DNA from: a virus
Direction: 5' to 3' (one strand)
DNA length: 64,000 nucleotides
IMG/VR virus record: IMGVR_UViG_3300013094_000026
Span: 32,480-96,479 of that record
This document shows positions 9,768 to 18,871 of the stretch, in pieces. Each line of letters starts with the position of its first letter. Position 1 is the first letter of the stretch. Position numbers and translations under genes: made by a program. Below the pieces are notes generated by a model, which was not told where the DNA came from, ran no database searches, and was given only the letters and a program-made list of their open reading frames with translations.

Positions 9768-10228
9768 ATAAAAAACTTCACAAAGTTTTAAGAAGATCAC
9801 GTGCAGAAAACTTATTAATTGCTTGGGATTACCAATTGGGAAAGCGTGTTGCTTATAATTTGGCGGATGTCAATAAGAATAAACAACACGCTTATTCCAT
9901 CAAAGAAGTTGTAAAATTAATTGGTAAACATGAAGATACGATTAAATTACATTTATATAGAGGGGATTTAAAATTTCCACAAAGAGTGTATTCTCTTAAT
10001 GGCAATAAAACTCCAGGAAAATATTTTTGGAGTGAAGATGATATTAGAGAAATGCATGATTTTTTTAAAACAGTCCATAGGGGCAGACCAAGAATTGATG
10101 GCGGGATTACCCCAGGTGATATGCCATCCAGAGCAGAATTAGAGGCTATGATGAAACAAGAAAATATTTTGTATGTCAAGAATGATGACGGAGAATTTGT
10201 TCCAGTTTGGAAACAACCAGAATGGTAA
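9713..10228 (+). CDS. Putative HTH DNA-binding protein (171 aa)
   Basis: The central part (about 60-100) reads like a helix-turn-helix: YSIKEVVKLIGKHEDTIKLH, then a short loop and an FWSEDDIREM helix, as in MerR/excisionase-like domains. It is basic at the N-terminus. It is the first gene of the early replication group and overlaps its neighbours at both ends. A regulator or loader role is possible. Confidence 0.55.
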   Translation: MDSKNRRRASVQLRYFYLNKKLHKVLRRSRAENLLIAWDYQLGKRVAYNLADVNKNKQHAYSIKEVVKLIGKHEDTIKLHLYRGDLKFPQRVYSLNGNKTPGKYFWSEDDIREMHDFFKTVHRGRPRIDGGITPGDMPSRAELEAMMKQENILYVKNDDGEFVPVWKQPEW

Positions 10229-10455
10229 ATGAAAAATTAAATAAAGAGTCAAAACATGTACTTCATCAGGCACTGAAAGTGTTAGAATTCACAATGGAGC
10301 TGGCTGTACAAAAAGAGGATATTGATGCTATGATAGGTATAGCAGATCGCCTTATGATGTTGTATCAGCATTTATCAGAAGGCACACCAAAAAAGTTTAA
10401 GCCAGGGTTTACTTTGGCTGATAAAGAGGAGCCACAGAATGACAGAGATGAATAA
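10222..10455 (+). CDS. Hypothetical helical protein (77 aa)
   Basis: ATG at 10222 overlaps the upstream stop (AATGGTAA). An in-frame TTG at 10207 would add five residues but has no better ribosome site. The protein is helical and charged, with no motif known to me. It is part of a tight operon leading to the helicase gene. Confidence 0.55.
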   Translation: MVNEKLNKESKHVLHQALKVLEFTMELAVQKEDIDAMIGIADRLMMLYQHLSEGTPKKFKPGFTLADKEEPQNDRDE

Positions 10456-10666
10456 TTCAACTGTTGTAAAAGTTGATTTACACTTTACTAAAAATTTGGG
10501 TAATTATGAAAGTTTGAGAATTGGTATTGGCGTAGAAGATTTTAAAAGATCTGGCGAGACAACTGATGAAGCAACTGATCGTGTTTATAAGTTTGTTGAA
10601 GATAAGTTAATGGAAAAAGTTCGTGAGATTGAAGAAGAATTGGGTAAGGGTAAAGGTAAGAAATGA
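10439..10666 (+). CDS. Hypothetical protein (75 aa)
   Basis: The N-terminal half is beta-rich (VVKVDLHFTKNLGNYESLRIG) and the C-terminal half is a charged helix ending in a Lys/Gly tail. It overlaps the previous gene by 17 nt and the next by 4 nt, so it is translationally coupled in the pre-helicase operon. Function unknown. Confidence 0.6.
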   Translation: MTEMNNSTVVKVDLHFTKNLGNYESLRIGIGVEDFKRSGETTDEATDRVYKFVEDKLMEKVREIEEELGKGKGKK

Positions 10667-10995
10667 CAAAAGATGAAGCAAAACTAGCTTATAGTCTAGT
10701 TTCACTTTATTGTTCTTTATACAAAGAGTCTTACAAAAAACCTGCAGTGGTAAATAAGTATCGTGAAAAGTGGGCTATGCAAGATGTTATAGATAGTGTA
10801 GGCTATGATAGAGCAAAAGTATTACTTGAATATTACTTTAAGTCCATGAATAATGGAAATCCAATATCTTGGTTTTTTTATAATTTTGAAAAGCTTGATT
10901 TGTCATTGCAACAATCAGAGCAAGATAAAACAAGAAGAGAATTAATTAGAGCTAAAACAAAGTCTATGGTTGAAGAAAGAGATAATGAACACTGA
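10663..10995 (+). CDS. Hypothetical protein upstream of helicase, possible loader (110 aa)
   Basis: It has an all-helical pattern, with a central W-F-F-Y-N-F-E aromatic patch and a very basic C-terminal helix. Its position directly before and overlapping the DnaB-like gene is where several phages keep a helicase loader. There is no sequence motif to prove that, so the role is a positional inference. Confidence 0.55.
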   Translation: MTKDEAKLAYSLVSLYCSLYKESYKKPAVVNKYREKWAMQDVIDSVGYDRAKVLLEYYFKSMNNGNPISWFFYNFEKLDLSLQQSEQDKTRRELIRAKTKSMVEERDNEH

Positions 10996-12208
10996 ATCAG
11001 CAGTCATTACATCAGTTTGCAATAACAAGGACATATCTGTAGTTCTTGCTGATAATATTGATGAAGTATTTACTTCTCACAGAGATGTTTGGGAAGGTCT
11101 AAAATCTTATTATCTTAAATTTAAATCTGTTCCAGATATCACAGTACTTACTGAAAAATTTAAAGATTTTGAACCTGCAAAGGTTAAAGGTGAGACAGCA
11201 TATTATTTGGATCAATTAAAGAATGAGTATCTTGCTGCAAGATTACGCAACCTATTACTTACATCAGGTGCGAGTCTAAAAACAGAAGCTTCCGCAAGAG
11301 TATTGTCGCAGATGCAAGCAGAGCTTAATGGTCTTGGCAGATTGACAGGAAATGTTAGAGATGTTGACCTAACTGATTATAAAGCAGCAGAAAAGCATTT
11401 TGAGGCTGTTCGTACACGTTCTGATGCTATGGGCGGTAGTCCAGGGATTAAGACAGGTTTTAAAGCTATTGACTACGCATACCCTACTGGTATGGCTCCA
11501 GGACACCTTATAGTAATGATTGGTTGGCCAGGCAAGGGTAAGACTTGGTTTTCCTCTTATTTAGCCTGTAAAGCTTGGGAACAGGGTTTTAAACCTATGA
11601 TCATATCTCTTGAAATGACACCAGAGAATATGCGTGATCGTATCTACACAATGTTAGGTTCTGGATTATTTAAATCTTCAGATTTTTCTAGAGGCAGTAT
11701 TGATTTAACACAATTTGATGATTGGGGTAAAAAGAAGTTCTTAGATAAAAATGGATTTATTCTTGTATCAAATGAAGGCTCGGGTCAAGTGACTCCTACT
11801 ACAGTTCAAGGTAAGATTGATCAACATAAACCAGATTTAGTAATTTTAGATTATCATCAATTGTTTGCTGATTCAAATAATTCAAAAGCACCTACAGAAC
11901 GCAATATGAATATTTCTCGTGAGTTTAAAATGCTTGCTATGAGAAATAATATTCCTATTATTGATATTACTGCAGCAACTGCAGAAGAAACAGCAGATCA
12001 TGATTCACCACCAATGTTAAATCAAGTTGCTTGGTCAAAGGCAATTGAATACGATGCTGATATGGCTATTGCAGTGCACAAGAATCCCGATTCTAACATA
12101 ATGGAAATTGTAAGTCGTAAAAATAGACATGGCACTGAATTTGGGATGTATTTAGATTGGGATTTAAATCGTGGTATTGTTAAAGAATTATATGATGTAC
12201 CTATGTAA
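10985..12208 (+). CDS. dnaB: DnaB-like replicative helicase (407 aa)
   Basis: Walker A GWPGKGKTW lies near residues 179-187 and Walker B LVILDYHQL near 287. The RecA-fold C-terminal domain ends with the conserved SRKNRHG segment, where the Arg and Lys contact nucleotide and DNA. The N-terminal 100 residues match a short DnaB N domain. ATG 10985 is preferred over TTG 10970 because GAAGAAAGAG lies just before it. It should unwind DNA at the phage fork together with the primase at 12547. Confidence 0.88.
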   Translation: MNTESAVITSVCNNKDISVVLADNIDEVFTSHRDVWEGLKSYYLKFKSVPDITVLTEKFKDFEPAKVKGETAYYLDQLKNEYLAARLRNLLLTSGASLKTEASARVLSQMQAELNGLGRLTGNVRDVDLTDYKAAEKHFEAVRTRSDAMGGSPGIKTGFKAIDYAYPTGMAPGHLIVMIGWPGKGKTWFSSYLACKAWEQGFKPMIISLEMTPENMRDRIYTMLGSGLFKSSDFSRGSIDLTQFDDWGKKKFLDKNGFILVSNEGSGQVTPTTVQGKIDQHKPDLVILDYHQLFADSNNSKAPTERNMNISREFKMLAMRNNIPIIDITAATAEETADHDSPPMLNQVAWSKAIEYDADMAIAVHKNPDSNIMEIVSRKNRHGTEFGMYLDWDLNRGIVKELYDVPM

Positions 12209-12261
12209 TTTTATGTAATCAAAGTCTATCTTGGTATAATTATCAAGAAAGATTGGTGATC

Positions 12262-12543
12262 ATGTACCCACGAAAAATACATGACTTTTGGATGAACGGT
12301 ATTATTAAAGATGATGCTAAATTCCAAAGCTCAAGGGAGAATTATGAAAGACTTTTGGTTCAGCAAATGCGGGACAAAGGTTATATTCCTGTCCTTGACA
12401 TGCAGCCACAATTTAATGTAAAATATAATGAAGAGAAAGATCACTACACATTCAATCTTGTAATGTATGGGATATATTTGGGTAAAACCAAAGCTCTTAA
12501 ATATGAAGGTTTCTCTGGCCAGAGCTTAGTACCTAAAGGATAA
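12262..12543 (+). CDS. Hypothetical protein (93 aa)
   Basis: Starts at 12253 (TTG), 12256 (GTG) and 12262 (ATG) are in frame; the ATG is taken. An extended -10, TGGTATAAT, ends at 12240. The protein is basic with a beta-rich C-terminal part. It lies between helicase and primase genes and so probably belongs to replication; no motif recognised. Confidence 0.55.
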   Translation: MYPRKIHDFWMNGIIKDDAKFQSSRENYERLLVQQMRDKGYIPVLDMQPQFNVKYNEEKDHYTFNLVMYGIYLGKTKALKYEGFSGQSLVPKG

Positions 12544-12546
12544 AAA

Positions 12547-13500
12547 ATGAAAGATGCATATACTAAATCGGATCTCCGATCTATTTTGCAATCTTGTGGT
12601 GTTGAAATAGTTTCTCAAACTGGAACAGATTTTCTTTGTTTATGCCCATTTCATCATAATACAGACTCTCCAGCATTTGCAGTAAGTTATTCAAAAGGTT
12701 TGTATGTTTGCTATAATCAAAACTGCAATTCGGCGGGAACTGTACTAGATTTAGTTAAAAAGTTAACGCATAGAAATGACTTTGAAGCTATGAGATTTAT
12801 ATCTTCAAATAAGATGACAGAAGCAGATATGCTTGAAGAAGAATTAAAAGAATTACTTGATGATAAACCAGAATTTGAAGAATTTTCAAGTGATATATTA
12901 AAATCATTACATGAAGGATTAACTCAGGAAGCGAGAGATTATTATGGTAATAGGCACATTAATGCTGATGCTATTGATTACTTTAATTTGGGATATTCAC
13001 AGAAACAAGGAATGGTAACTGTTCCCCTCCACTCACCAGATGGAATACCTGTTGGAGTCATAGGTAGATCAATTACTGGGAAATCATTTAAGAATAGTCC
13101 CAATCTTCCACGCAATAAAACTATGTTTAACTTGCATAGAGCAAAGCGTGAGGGTGGAACTATAATTGTAGTTGAATCTAGTTTTGATGTTATTCGTTTA
13201 TGGCAGGCGGGGTATCCAAATGCTGTAGCAACTTTAGGCGGTAGCATATCAGATACCAACATTAATCATTTGAATAAATATGCATCTACAGTTATTATTA
13301 TGACTGATAATGATAAAGCTGGGCGGTCTTTAGGCATGACAATAGCTGGTAAATTAAAAAATAAAAGTGTGTTATGGGCTATGTATAGTTATGATGCTAT
13401 TTATCCACATAATGCAAAAGATGTGGGTGATATGTCCGATTTAGAAATAAAGCAATGTATAAACAATGCAATTCCACACTTTGAATTTGCTAATTTGTAG
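12547..13500 (+). CDS. dnaG: DnaG-like DNA primase (317 aa)
   Basis: The N-terminal CHC2-type zinc finger is visible: C-L-C-P-F-H-H near residues 35-41, then C-Y-N-Q-N-C about 20 residues later. The TOPRIM domain follows, with VVESSFDVI (catalytic Glu) near 207 and MTDNDKAGR (Asp-x-Asp) near 255. It lacks the long C-terminal helicase-binding domain of bacterial DnaG, as is usual in phages. It makes RNA primers at the fork. Confidence 0.88.
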   Translation: MKDAYTKSDLRSILQSCGVEIVSQTGTDFLCLCPFHHNTDSPAFAVSYSKGLYVCYNQNCNSAGTVLDLVKKLTHRNDFEAMRFISSNKMTEADMLEEELKELLDDKPEFEEFSSDILKSLHEGLTQEARDYYGNRHINADAIDYFNLGYSQKQGMVTVPLHSPDGIPVGVIGRSITGKSFKNSPNLPRNKTMFNLHRAKREGGTIIVVESSFDVIRLWQAGYPNAVATLGGSISDTNINHLNKYASTVIIMTDNDKAGRSLGMTIAGKLKNKSVLWAMYSYDAIYPHNAKDVGDMSDLEIKQCINNAIPHFEFANL

Positions 13501-13529
13501 TAGACAAAGCATATCTAAAGTGCTATAAT
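13501..13529 (+). promoter_or_regulatory. Promoter for the ssDNA-binding protein gene
   Basis: TAGACA at 13501-13506, a 17-nt spacer and TATAAT at 13524-13529. A strong AAGGAG site follows, before ATG 13577. Confidence 0.75.
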
Positions 13530-13576
13530 AAAGACACAGGACAACATAAAGTCCATTATACTAAGGAGAATATATT

Positions 13577-14257
13577 ATGGGAATCATCAAAGGTCTAAAT
13601 GCATTAAATCAACAAATGGATAAGCCAGACTTTTCCAGTGAAGGTCAAAAAGGAACTTGGTTAAAGATTAATGACGGTCAATCAGTAAAAATTCGTTTTA
13701 TGCAAGAGATTGATCCAGACTCAGCCAATTATAATGAAAAAGCAGGTGCTGCTTTTATTGCAGTAGAACATACAAATCCAGAGCATTATCAACGTAAGGC
13801 ACTTTGTTCAATTGAAGATCAGGGTCGTTGCTTTGGATGCGAAATGCATCGTCGTGACCCTAAGTCTAAATGGGGCGGTAAGAAGCGTTTTTATGCTAAT
13901 GTGATTGTAGATGATGGCGTTAAAGAGCCATATGTAGCAATTTTATCACAAGGTCTTGGTCCAAAGGCTGTTACAGAAACTGTAATTGCATGGGCGGGAG
14001 AGACAGGCAGTATTACAAACACTATTTGGAAAGTAAAGCGTACAGGTAAGGGTGCAACTGATACAAGTTATTCAGCAATTCCTTTGCCAACAGCAACAAC
14101 TGAGCCAATTGATTTTAATAAGTTTGAGCTATTTGATCTTGAAAAGACAGCAGTTCGTGATGTACCTTATGCAGAGCAAGAAGCATTTTATTTTGGTACA
14201 ACATCAGATTCATCAAGTGAAAAAGAAGTTTCAACTTCATCCGCCGTTGAGTGGTAA
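13577..14257 (+). CDS. gp32-like single-stranded DNA-binding protein (226 aa)
   Basis: It has the layout of T4 gp32-type proteins found in phages with DnaB/DnaG replisomes: an N-terminal basic LAST-like region, a Cys cluster (C-S-I-E-D-Q-G-R-C-F-G-C-E-M-H near residues 77-91) that could hold zinc, an OB-like beta core and a Ser/Glu-rich C-terminal tail ending in VEW. Its own promoter and near-consensus ribosome site suggest high expression. A second, bacterial-type SSB is encoded at 42048. Confidence 0.7.
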   Translation: MGIIKGLNALNQQMDKPDFSSEGQKGTWLKINDGQSVKIRFMQEIDPDSANYNEKAGAAFIAVEHTNPEHYQRKALCSIEDQGRCFGCEMHRRDPKSKWGGKKRFYANVIVDDGVKEPYVAILSQGLGPKAVTETVIAWAGETGSITNTIWKVKRTGKGATDTSYSAIPLPTATTEPIDFNKFELFDLEKTAVRDVPYAEQEAFYFGTTSDSSSEKEVSTSSAVEW

Positions 14258-14283
14258 TTAATAACTGATGTATGTATACTGAT

Positions 14284-14312
14284 TTGACAACATGGCACAT
14301 TATTGCTACAAT
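14284..14312 (+). promoter_or_regulatory. Promoter giving a leaderless HNH mRNA
   Basis: TTGACA at 14284-14289, a 17-nt spacer and TACAAT at 14307-14312. The -10 ends 6 nt before ATG 14319, so transcription should start at or next to the start codon. Confidence 0.75.
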
Positions 14313-14318
14313 AAAAAC

Positions 14319-15032
14319 ATGGCAAATCAGTATACATTAATCTTTCCAGAATCCTTTTGGAAGAAAGTTCAAAAGACCAGCTCATGCTGGCTATGGATTG
14401 GAGCAAAGGATTCTTGCGGATATGGAATTCATAATAAAAAATTTGATACTACAAGAGCACATAGGATCTCCTATATATTAAAGTATGGTGAATTTGATAA
14501 GAATCTAAAGGTTTTGCATAAATGTGATAACCCAGCATGCGTAAATCCAAAACATTTATTTTTGGGGACACAGCAAGAAAATATAAAAAATATGGTTAAG
14601 AAATTTAGACATGGAAAACAAAACAGGAAAGTGCAAAGTTATTCTTCATGGCTAAAGGAGCATCCTAAAAAAACAGTATCTGATTTATGTCATTCAAAAA
14701 AACATAAGTTTAGTGATTCAAACACTAGAATTAAGAAAATTAAGGATAGGTATACCAGAGTATGTCGTCAATGTGAATTTGATACAAATTATAAAGATAT
14801 TGTTGTTTATAAAGTAAAGAACTTTGTTAGAAAAGTTGAAAATCGTGGAGAAATAATAGATGGTTTAGTTAAAAAGATTAAAAAGATGGATTCTAAATGT
14901 TATTATTGCGATGGAAAATTTGAGCATTTGCACCACAAAATTCCAAAATCTAATGGCGGAGAAATTAGTATAAAGAATATAGTTCCAGTCTGTGAGAAAT
15001 GTAATTTGACGAAAGGTAATAAAGTTGAATAA
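14319..15032 (+). CDS. Double HNH endonuclease, homing type (237 aa)
   Basis: Two separate HNH cores are present. The N-terminal one (VLHKCDNPACVNPKHLFLGT, about residues 64-83) is the phage/group I intron HNH_3 type. The C-terminal one has two CxxC pairs around LHHKIPKSNGGE (about 190-235) and is the McrA-like type. An upstream in-frame ATG at 14292 overlaps the promoter; the leaderless start at 14319 is preferred. It sits between ssDNA-binding and polymerase genes, a usual target for homing. Confidence 0.82.
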   Translation: MANQYTLIFPESFWKKVQKTSSCWLWIGAKDSCGYGIHNKKFDTTRAHRISYILKYGEFDKNLKVLHKCDNPACVNPKHLFLGTQQENIKNMVKKFRHGKQNRKVQSYSSWLKEHPKKTVSDLCHSKKHKFSDSNTRIKKIKDRYTRVCRQCEFDTNYKDIVVYKVKNFVRKVENRGEIIDGLVKKIKKMDSKCYYCDGKFEHLHHKIPKSNGGEISIKNIVPVCEKCNLTKGNKVE

Positions 15033-18000
15033 TAATTTTGTTCATCTTCATGTACATGATATGTATAGTGTTATGGATGGCTTAAATAAGCCTGAAGAAA
15101 TGGTTATTGCTGCCAAAGAGCAAGGCCAGTTTGCAATAGCACAAACAAATCACGGGACATTGGCTGGGATGCGTGATATGCAAATTGCATGTAAAAAACA
15201 TGGTATGAAACCAATTTTAGGGCTGGAAGCATATATCTCAGAAACAGATAGATTTGATAAAAGAGCAGTGGCAAAAAGAGATGATAATACCTCCCTTTAT
15301 TCACATATAATTCTCCTAGCAAAGAATGATATTGGATTAAAAAATTTACAAAAACTTTCACAAATTGCTTGGACAGAGGGTTTTTATAGTAAACCTCGTA
15401 TTGATATTGAAGTCCTTTTTGAATATAGTGAAGGTATAATTGTTCTATCTGGGTGTATGGGCGGTCTTATTTCAAAAGCTATTGAACGTGGTGATATGGA
15501 AGTTGCAAGAAATTTGACTAAGCAATTTAAAGAGCGTTTTGGCGAAGATTTTTACATTGAAGTTCAAGCACATAATCCTGAGACATTAAATACAAGTCTG
15601 CTTAATTTGGCAGATGAATTTAGTGTAAAGCCAGTTGCTACAGGAGATTGTCACTTTGCTAAAAAAGAAGAGCGGGATCTTGAGGAGTTACTCCTTATTA
15701 TCTCTACTAAGCCAAATCAAAACAAAGAAGCAGACTATGCAAGTGGTCGTACACACTCTAATATTATTGATCGCTTTGATCATATTTATCCCGACCGCCC
15801 TATTTCTTTCGCTGACATTAACGTTTATATTCAATCCTATGCTGAAATTAAATCAGACTTTGAAAAAGCGGGGATTGTCAGAGAAGACATATACAAGTCT
15901 TCGCTAGAGATTTCAGATAAGATTGAGATATATGATTTTCATGAAAACCTTGATTTACTTCCAGTACCAAAAAAGAATGCATTAAAAACACTCACAGAAA
16001 TGTGTGAGCAATCCTTATTAGATATGGGTATCAATGATCAAATATATAAAGAAAGACTTAAAGAAGAGCTTCAAGTCATCAAAGATAAAAATTTTGCTAG
16101 TTATTTTCTCGTTGTTAGTGATATGGTTAATTGGGCGAAACAGAATGAGATACTTGTTGGACCTGGACGTGGATCTGCAGCAGGATCTTTAATATGTTAT
16201 TTGCTGGGCATTACAACTGTAGACCCAGTTAAATATGATTTATTGTTCTTCCGATTTATTAATCAAGAAAGAGCAGACTGGCCCGATATTGACTGTGACT
16301 TTCAAGACACTCGTCGTGGAGAAGTTAAAGAATATTTAAAGAAAAAATTTAAGCATGTTGCATCTATTTCAACCTATCAGTATTTTAAAGATAAGGGTGT
16401 TATTCGTGACGTTGCTAGATCATTCCTTGTTCCACTTGGAGAAGTAGATAAAGCACTTAAAGGTGTTGAAACATTTGATGAGTATGAGTCATCTCCAAGC
16501 ACTGAAGAATTTAGAAAGAAGTATCCTGAAGTCACTAAATATGCTTCAATGCTTCGTGGAAAAATTCGTGGAAATGGAATGCATGCTTCAGGTGTTGTTG
16601 TTGCTAAGGACGACATTAGCAAGTATGTTCCAATTGAGACTCGTAAAGATCCAAGTGAATCAGTGTCTGGTCGCATACCAGTTGTTGCGTATGATATGGA
16701 ACAAACAGCAGATTTGGGATTAATTAAACTTGACGTACTTGGATTGAAAACACTTTCAGTTATTGATGATACTTTAAAAACAATTAAAAGTATTAAAAAA
16801 GAAAATATAGACCTTAAAAATGTTGCACTTGATGATCCAAAAGTTTTTAGCATGCTATCAAATGGATTTACAAAAGGTGTATTTCAGGCAGAAGCAACGC
16901 CATATACAAACCTATTGATGAAAATGGGTGTAAGTACGTTTGAGGATTTAGCAGCATCAAATGCTTTGGTACGTCCAGGTGCTATGAACACCGTTGGTGG
17001 GGCTTATATTCGTCGTAAAAAAGGTGAAGAGATGGTTACTTATGCTCATCCTATTATGCATCAATTTACAGAGCGTACATATGGTGTAATTATTTATCAG
17101 GAACAAGTTATGCAGGCTTGTGTATATTTGGGCGGGATGTCATGGGCAGATGCTGATAAGGTAAGAAAAATTATTGGTAAGAAAAAAGATGCAAGTGAAT
17201 TTGATCAGTATAGAGAAAAATTTATTACAGGAGCTTGTAAGCACATTACAAAAGAAGATGCTGAAAAGCTATGGCATGATTTTGAAGCACACGCTGGGTA
17301 CTCTTTTAACCGTTCTCACGCTATTGCTTATTCTATGCTCAGTTATTATACTGCTTGGCTAAAGTTCTATTATCCACTTGAATTTATGTTTGCTATTCTT
17401 AAAAATGAAAAAGATAAGGATGCTAGAACAGATTACTTGCTAGAAGCTAAGCGTTTAGGAATTAAGGTTTTGTTGCCACATGTGAATGAATCTGATATTG
17501 ATTTTAGTATTCAGGGTAATTCAATTAGATTTGGACTATCTAATATTAAGTTTATTTCAGATAAACTTGGCTCAAAGATTATTAATAATAGACCATTTAA
17601 AAGCTATGAAGATTTTGTTGAAAAAACAAAGTCAAAGGGTAGCAAAGGTGATAAAATTTTGGGTATTAATAAGAGAACAACTGATGCACTCAATATGATT
17701 GGTGCAGCAGCATTTTCAGATAACGCCAGAAAAGGAAATGAAAATGAAAACTTGTATGAGTATTTAGGTATACCTAAATTTGATACAGGTAAACTTAGTC
17801 CTAAGATCAAAGCTCAAGTTAATCCATTGCAGGATTTTCTTGAAGAAGGATGTTTTGTTTTATTGGCTATGGTTAAATCTATTAAAAAGGGACCTACTTG
17901 GTCAAGAGTAGAGCTTGTAGATGATACAGGCTCAGTAGGTATTTTTCATTCTGTTAATACAGAAATTGAAGCGGGAATGATGTATTTCTTTTTGGTAGGA

Positions 18001-18321
18001 GATAATCGTATTCATAAGTATGTAACAATTAATGATGTAGTTGACAAAATAGATGATCCTTTTGTACAATGGTTATATAGAGATAAATTAAAAATTGATA
18101 GCGGAAAAAGACTTGTTTTAGATTTTACACACTATAAGACTAAAGCAAATAAAATGATGGCTCATATTATTTTATCTGATGCAGATAAAAAATTAGAGCG
18201 AGTTATAGTTTTCCCAAAGTTATATACAAAAGCTTTGGGTAAAATGCAGGCTGGAAAGATTTGCGACCCAGCAATTGCAGAAATGGAAGACGGAACAACA
18301 TACGTAAAGGAGATTAGTTAA
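15025..18321 (+). CDS. dnaE: DNA polymerase III alpha subunit (1098 aa)
   Basis: A PHP domain opens the protein (HLHVHDMYS near residue 7). The C-family catalytic core follows: GPGRGSAAGSL near 383, PDIDCDFQDTRR near 420 with two catalytic Asp, and LDVLGLKT near 570 with the third. A helix-hairpin-helix/thumb region and a C-terminal OB-like domain follow. It starts with TTG at 15025 behind GAAAGG, overlapping the HNH gene by 8 nt. It is the main phage replicase; any proofreading would have to come from PHP or the host. Confidence 0.93.
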   Translation: MNNNFVHLHVHDMYSVMDGLNKPEEMVIAAKEQGQFAIAQTNHGTLAGMRDMQIACKKHGMKPILGLEAYISETDRFDKRAVAKRDDNTSLYSHIILLAKNDIGLKNLQKLSQIAWTEGFYSKPRIDIEVLFEYSEGIIVLSGCMGGLISKAIERGDMEVARNLTKQFKERFGEDFYIEVQAHNPETLNTSLLNLADEFSVKPVATGDCHFAKKEERDLEELLLIISTKPNQNKEADYASGRTHSNIIDRFDHIYPDRPISFADINVYIQSYAEIKSDFEKAGIVREDIYKSSLEISDKIEIYDFHENLDLLPVPKKNALKTLTEMCEQSLLDMGINDQIYKERLKEELQVIKDKNFASYFLVVSDMVNWAKQNEILVGPGRGSAAGSLICYLLGITTVDPVKYDLLFFRFINQERADWPDIDCDFQDTRRGEVKEYLKKKFKHVASISTYQYFKDKGVIRDVARSFLVPLGEVDKALKGVETFDEYESSPSTEEFRKKYPEVTKYASMLRGKIRGNGMHASGVVVAKDDISKYVPIETRKDPSESVSGRIPVVAYDMEQTADLGLIKLDVLGLKTLSVIDDTLKTIKSIKKENIDLKNVALDDPKVFSMLSNGFTKGVFQAEATPYTNLLMKMGVSTFEDLAASNALVRPGAMNTVGGAYIRRKKGEEMVTYAHPIMHQFTERTYGVIIYQEQVMQACVYLGGMSWADADKVRKIIGKKKDASEFDQYREKFITGACKHITKEDAEKLWHDFEAHAGYSFNRSHAIAYSMLSYYTAWLKFYYPLEFMFAILKNEKDKDARTDYLLEAKRLGIKVLLPHVNESDIDFSIQGNSIRFGLSNIKFISDKLGSKIINNRPFKSYEDFVEKTKSKGSKGDKILGINKRTTDALNMIGAAAFSDNARKGNENENLYEYLGIPKFDTGKLSPKIKAQVNPLQDFLEEGCFVLLAMVKSIKKGPTWSRVELVDDTGSVGIFHSVNTEIEAGMMYFFLVGDNRIHKYVTINDVVDKIDDPFVQWLYRDKLKIDSGKRLVLDFTHYKTKANKMMAHIILSDADKKLERVIVFPKLYTKALGKMQAGKICDPAIAEMEDGTTYVKEIS

Positions 18322-18596
18322 TGACTAATGAAGAAGTAACAGAAACAACAGATCAACCATCAAACCAAGATGTTCAAATTTCAATTGAACAAATTTGTGC
18401 AGCAATTTTAAATACGATTGGTTCAGTAGAGGTATCTCTTGAATCACTAATGACAGACTATTCTTCAAAGAATATTTCTGTAAATCAAGATCCAGAAACA
18501 AAGGCACTAACATTTGCTTTGGCTGACCAGCCAGCAGTAGTTGATGCACCTGTTGATACAGATTCTGATGAGGAAACTAATACAGAATCAGAGTAA
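18321..18596 (+). CDS. Acidic hypothetical protein (91 aa)
   Basis: It starts on the A of the polymerase stop codon (TAATG). Both ends are acidic and disordered-looking (TETTDQPSNQD, DTDSDEETNTESE) around one amphipathic helix and a short beta pair. It may bind a replication protein. No family recognised. Confidence 0.6.
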   Translation: MTNEEVTETTDQPSNQDVQISIEQICAAILNTIGSVEVSLESLMTDYSSKNISVNQDPETKALTFALADQPAVVDAPVDTDSDEETNTESE

Positions 18597-18616
18597 ATGC
18601 TGTATAATATAAATAT

Positions 18617-18871
18617 ATGGCTCAATCTTATGTGCTCAAAGGTACGGAAAACGAATTTCTGTTAGTGATTAGAGCAGAAGATGAAAAAGCAATCTATAGC
18701 ATTATAGATTTTTTAGCAACCAGTCGTAATGAACAAATTAAAGAACTGGCAATTGAATTAGAGAAGAGTATGCATGATAACGGAAGAGATTCTAGCAAAG
18801 CTGGATCCAAAAACAAGGTCAAGACTACAACTGGCAACAACAGTAAACGTAGAAAAACAAAAGACACCTAG
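18617..18871 (+). CDS. Hypothetical protein overlapping recA (84 aa)
   Basis: An extended -10, TGTATAAT (ending 18608), lies 8 nt before the ATG, so the mRNA may be leaderless. The N-terminal 55 residues look folded (beta then helices). The last 30 are a basic Lys/Asn/Thr tail encoded in the 98-nt overlap with recA, which may be a by-product of the recA reading frame. Confidence 0.5.
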   Translation: MAQSYVLKGTENEFLLVIRAEDEKAIYSIIDFLATSRNEQIKELAIELEKSMHDNGRDSSKAGSKNKVKTTTGNNSKRRKTKDT

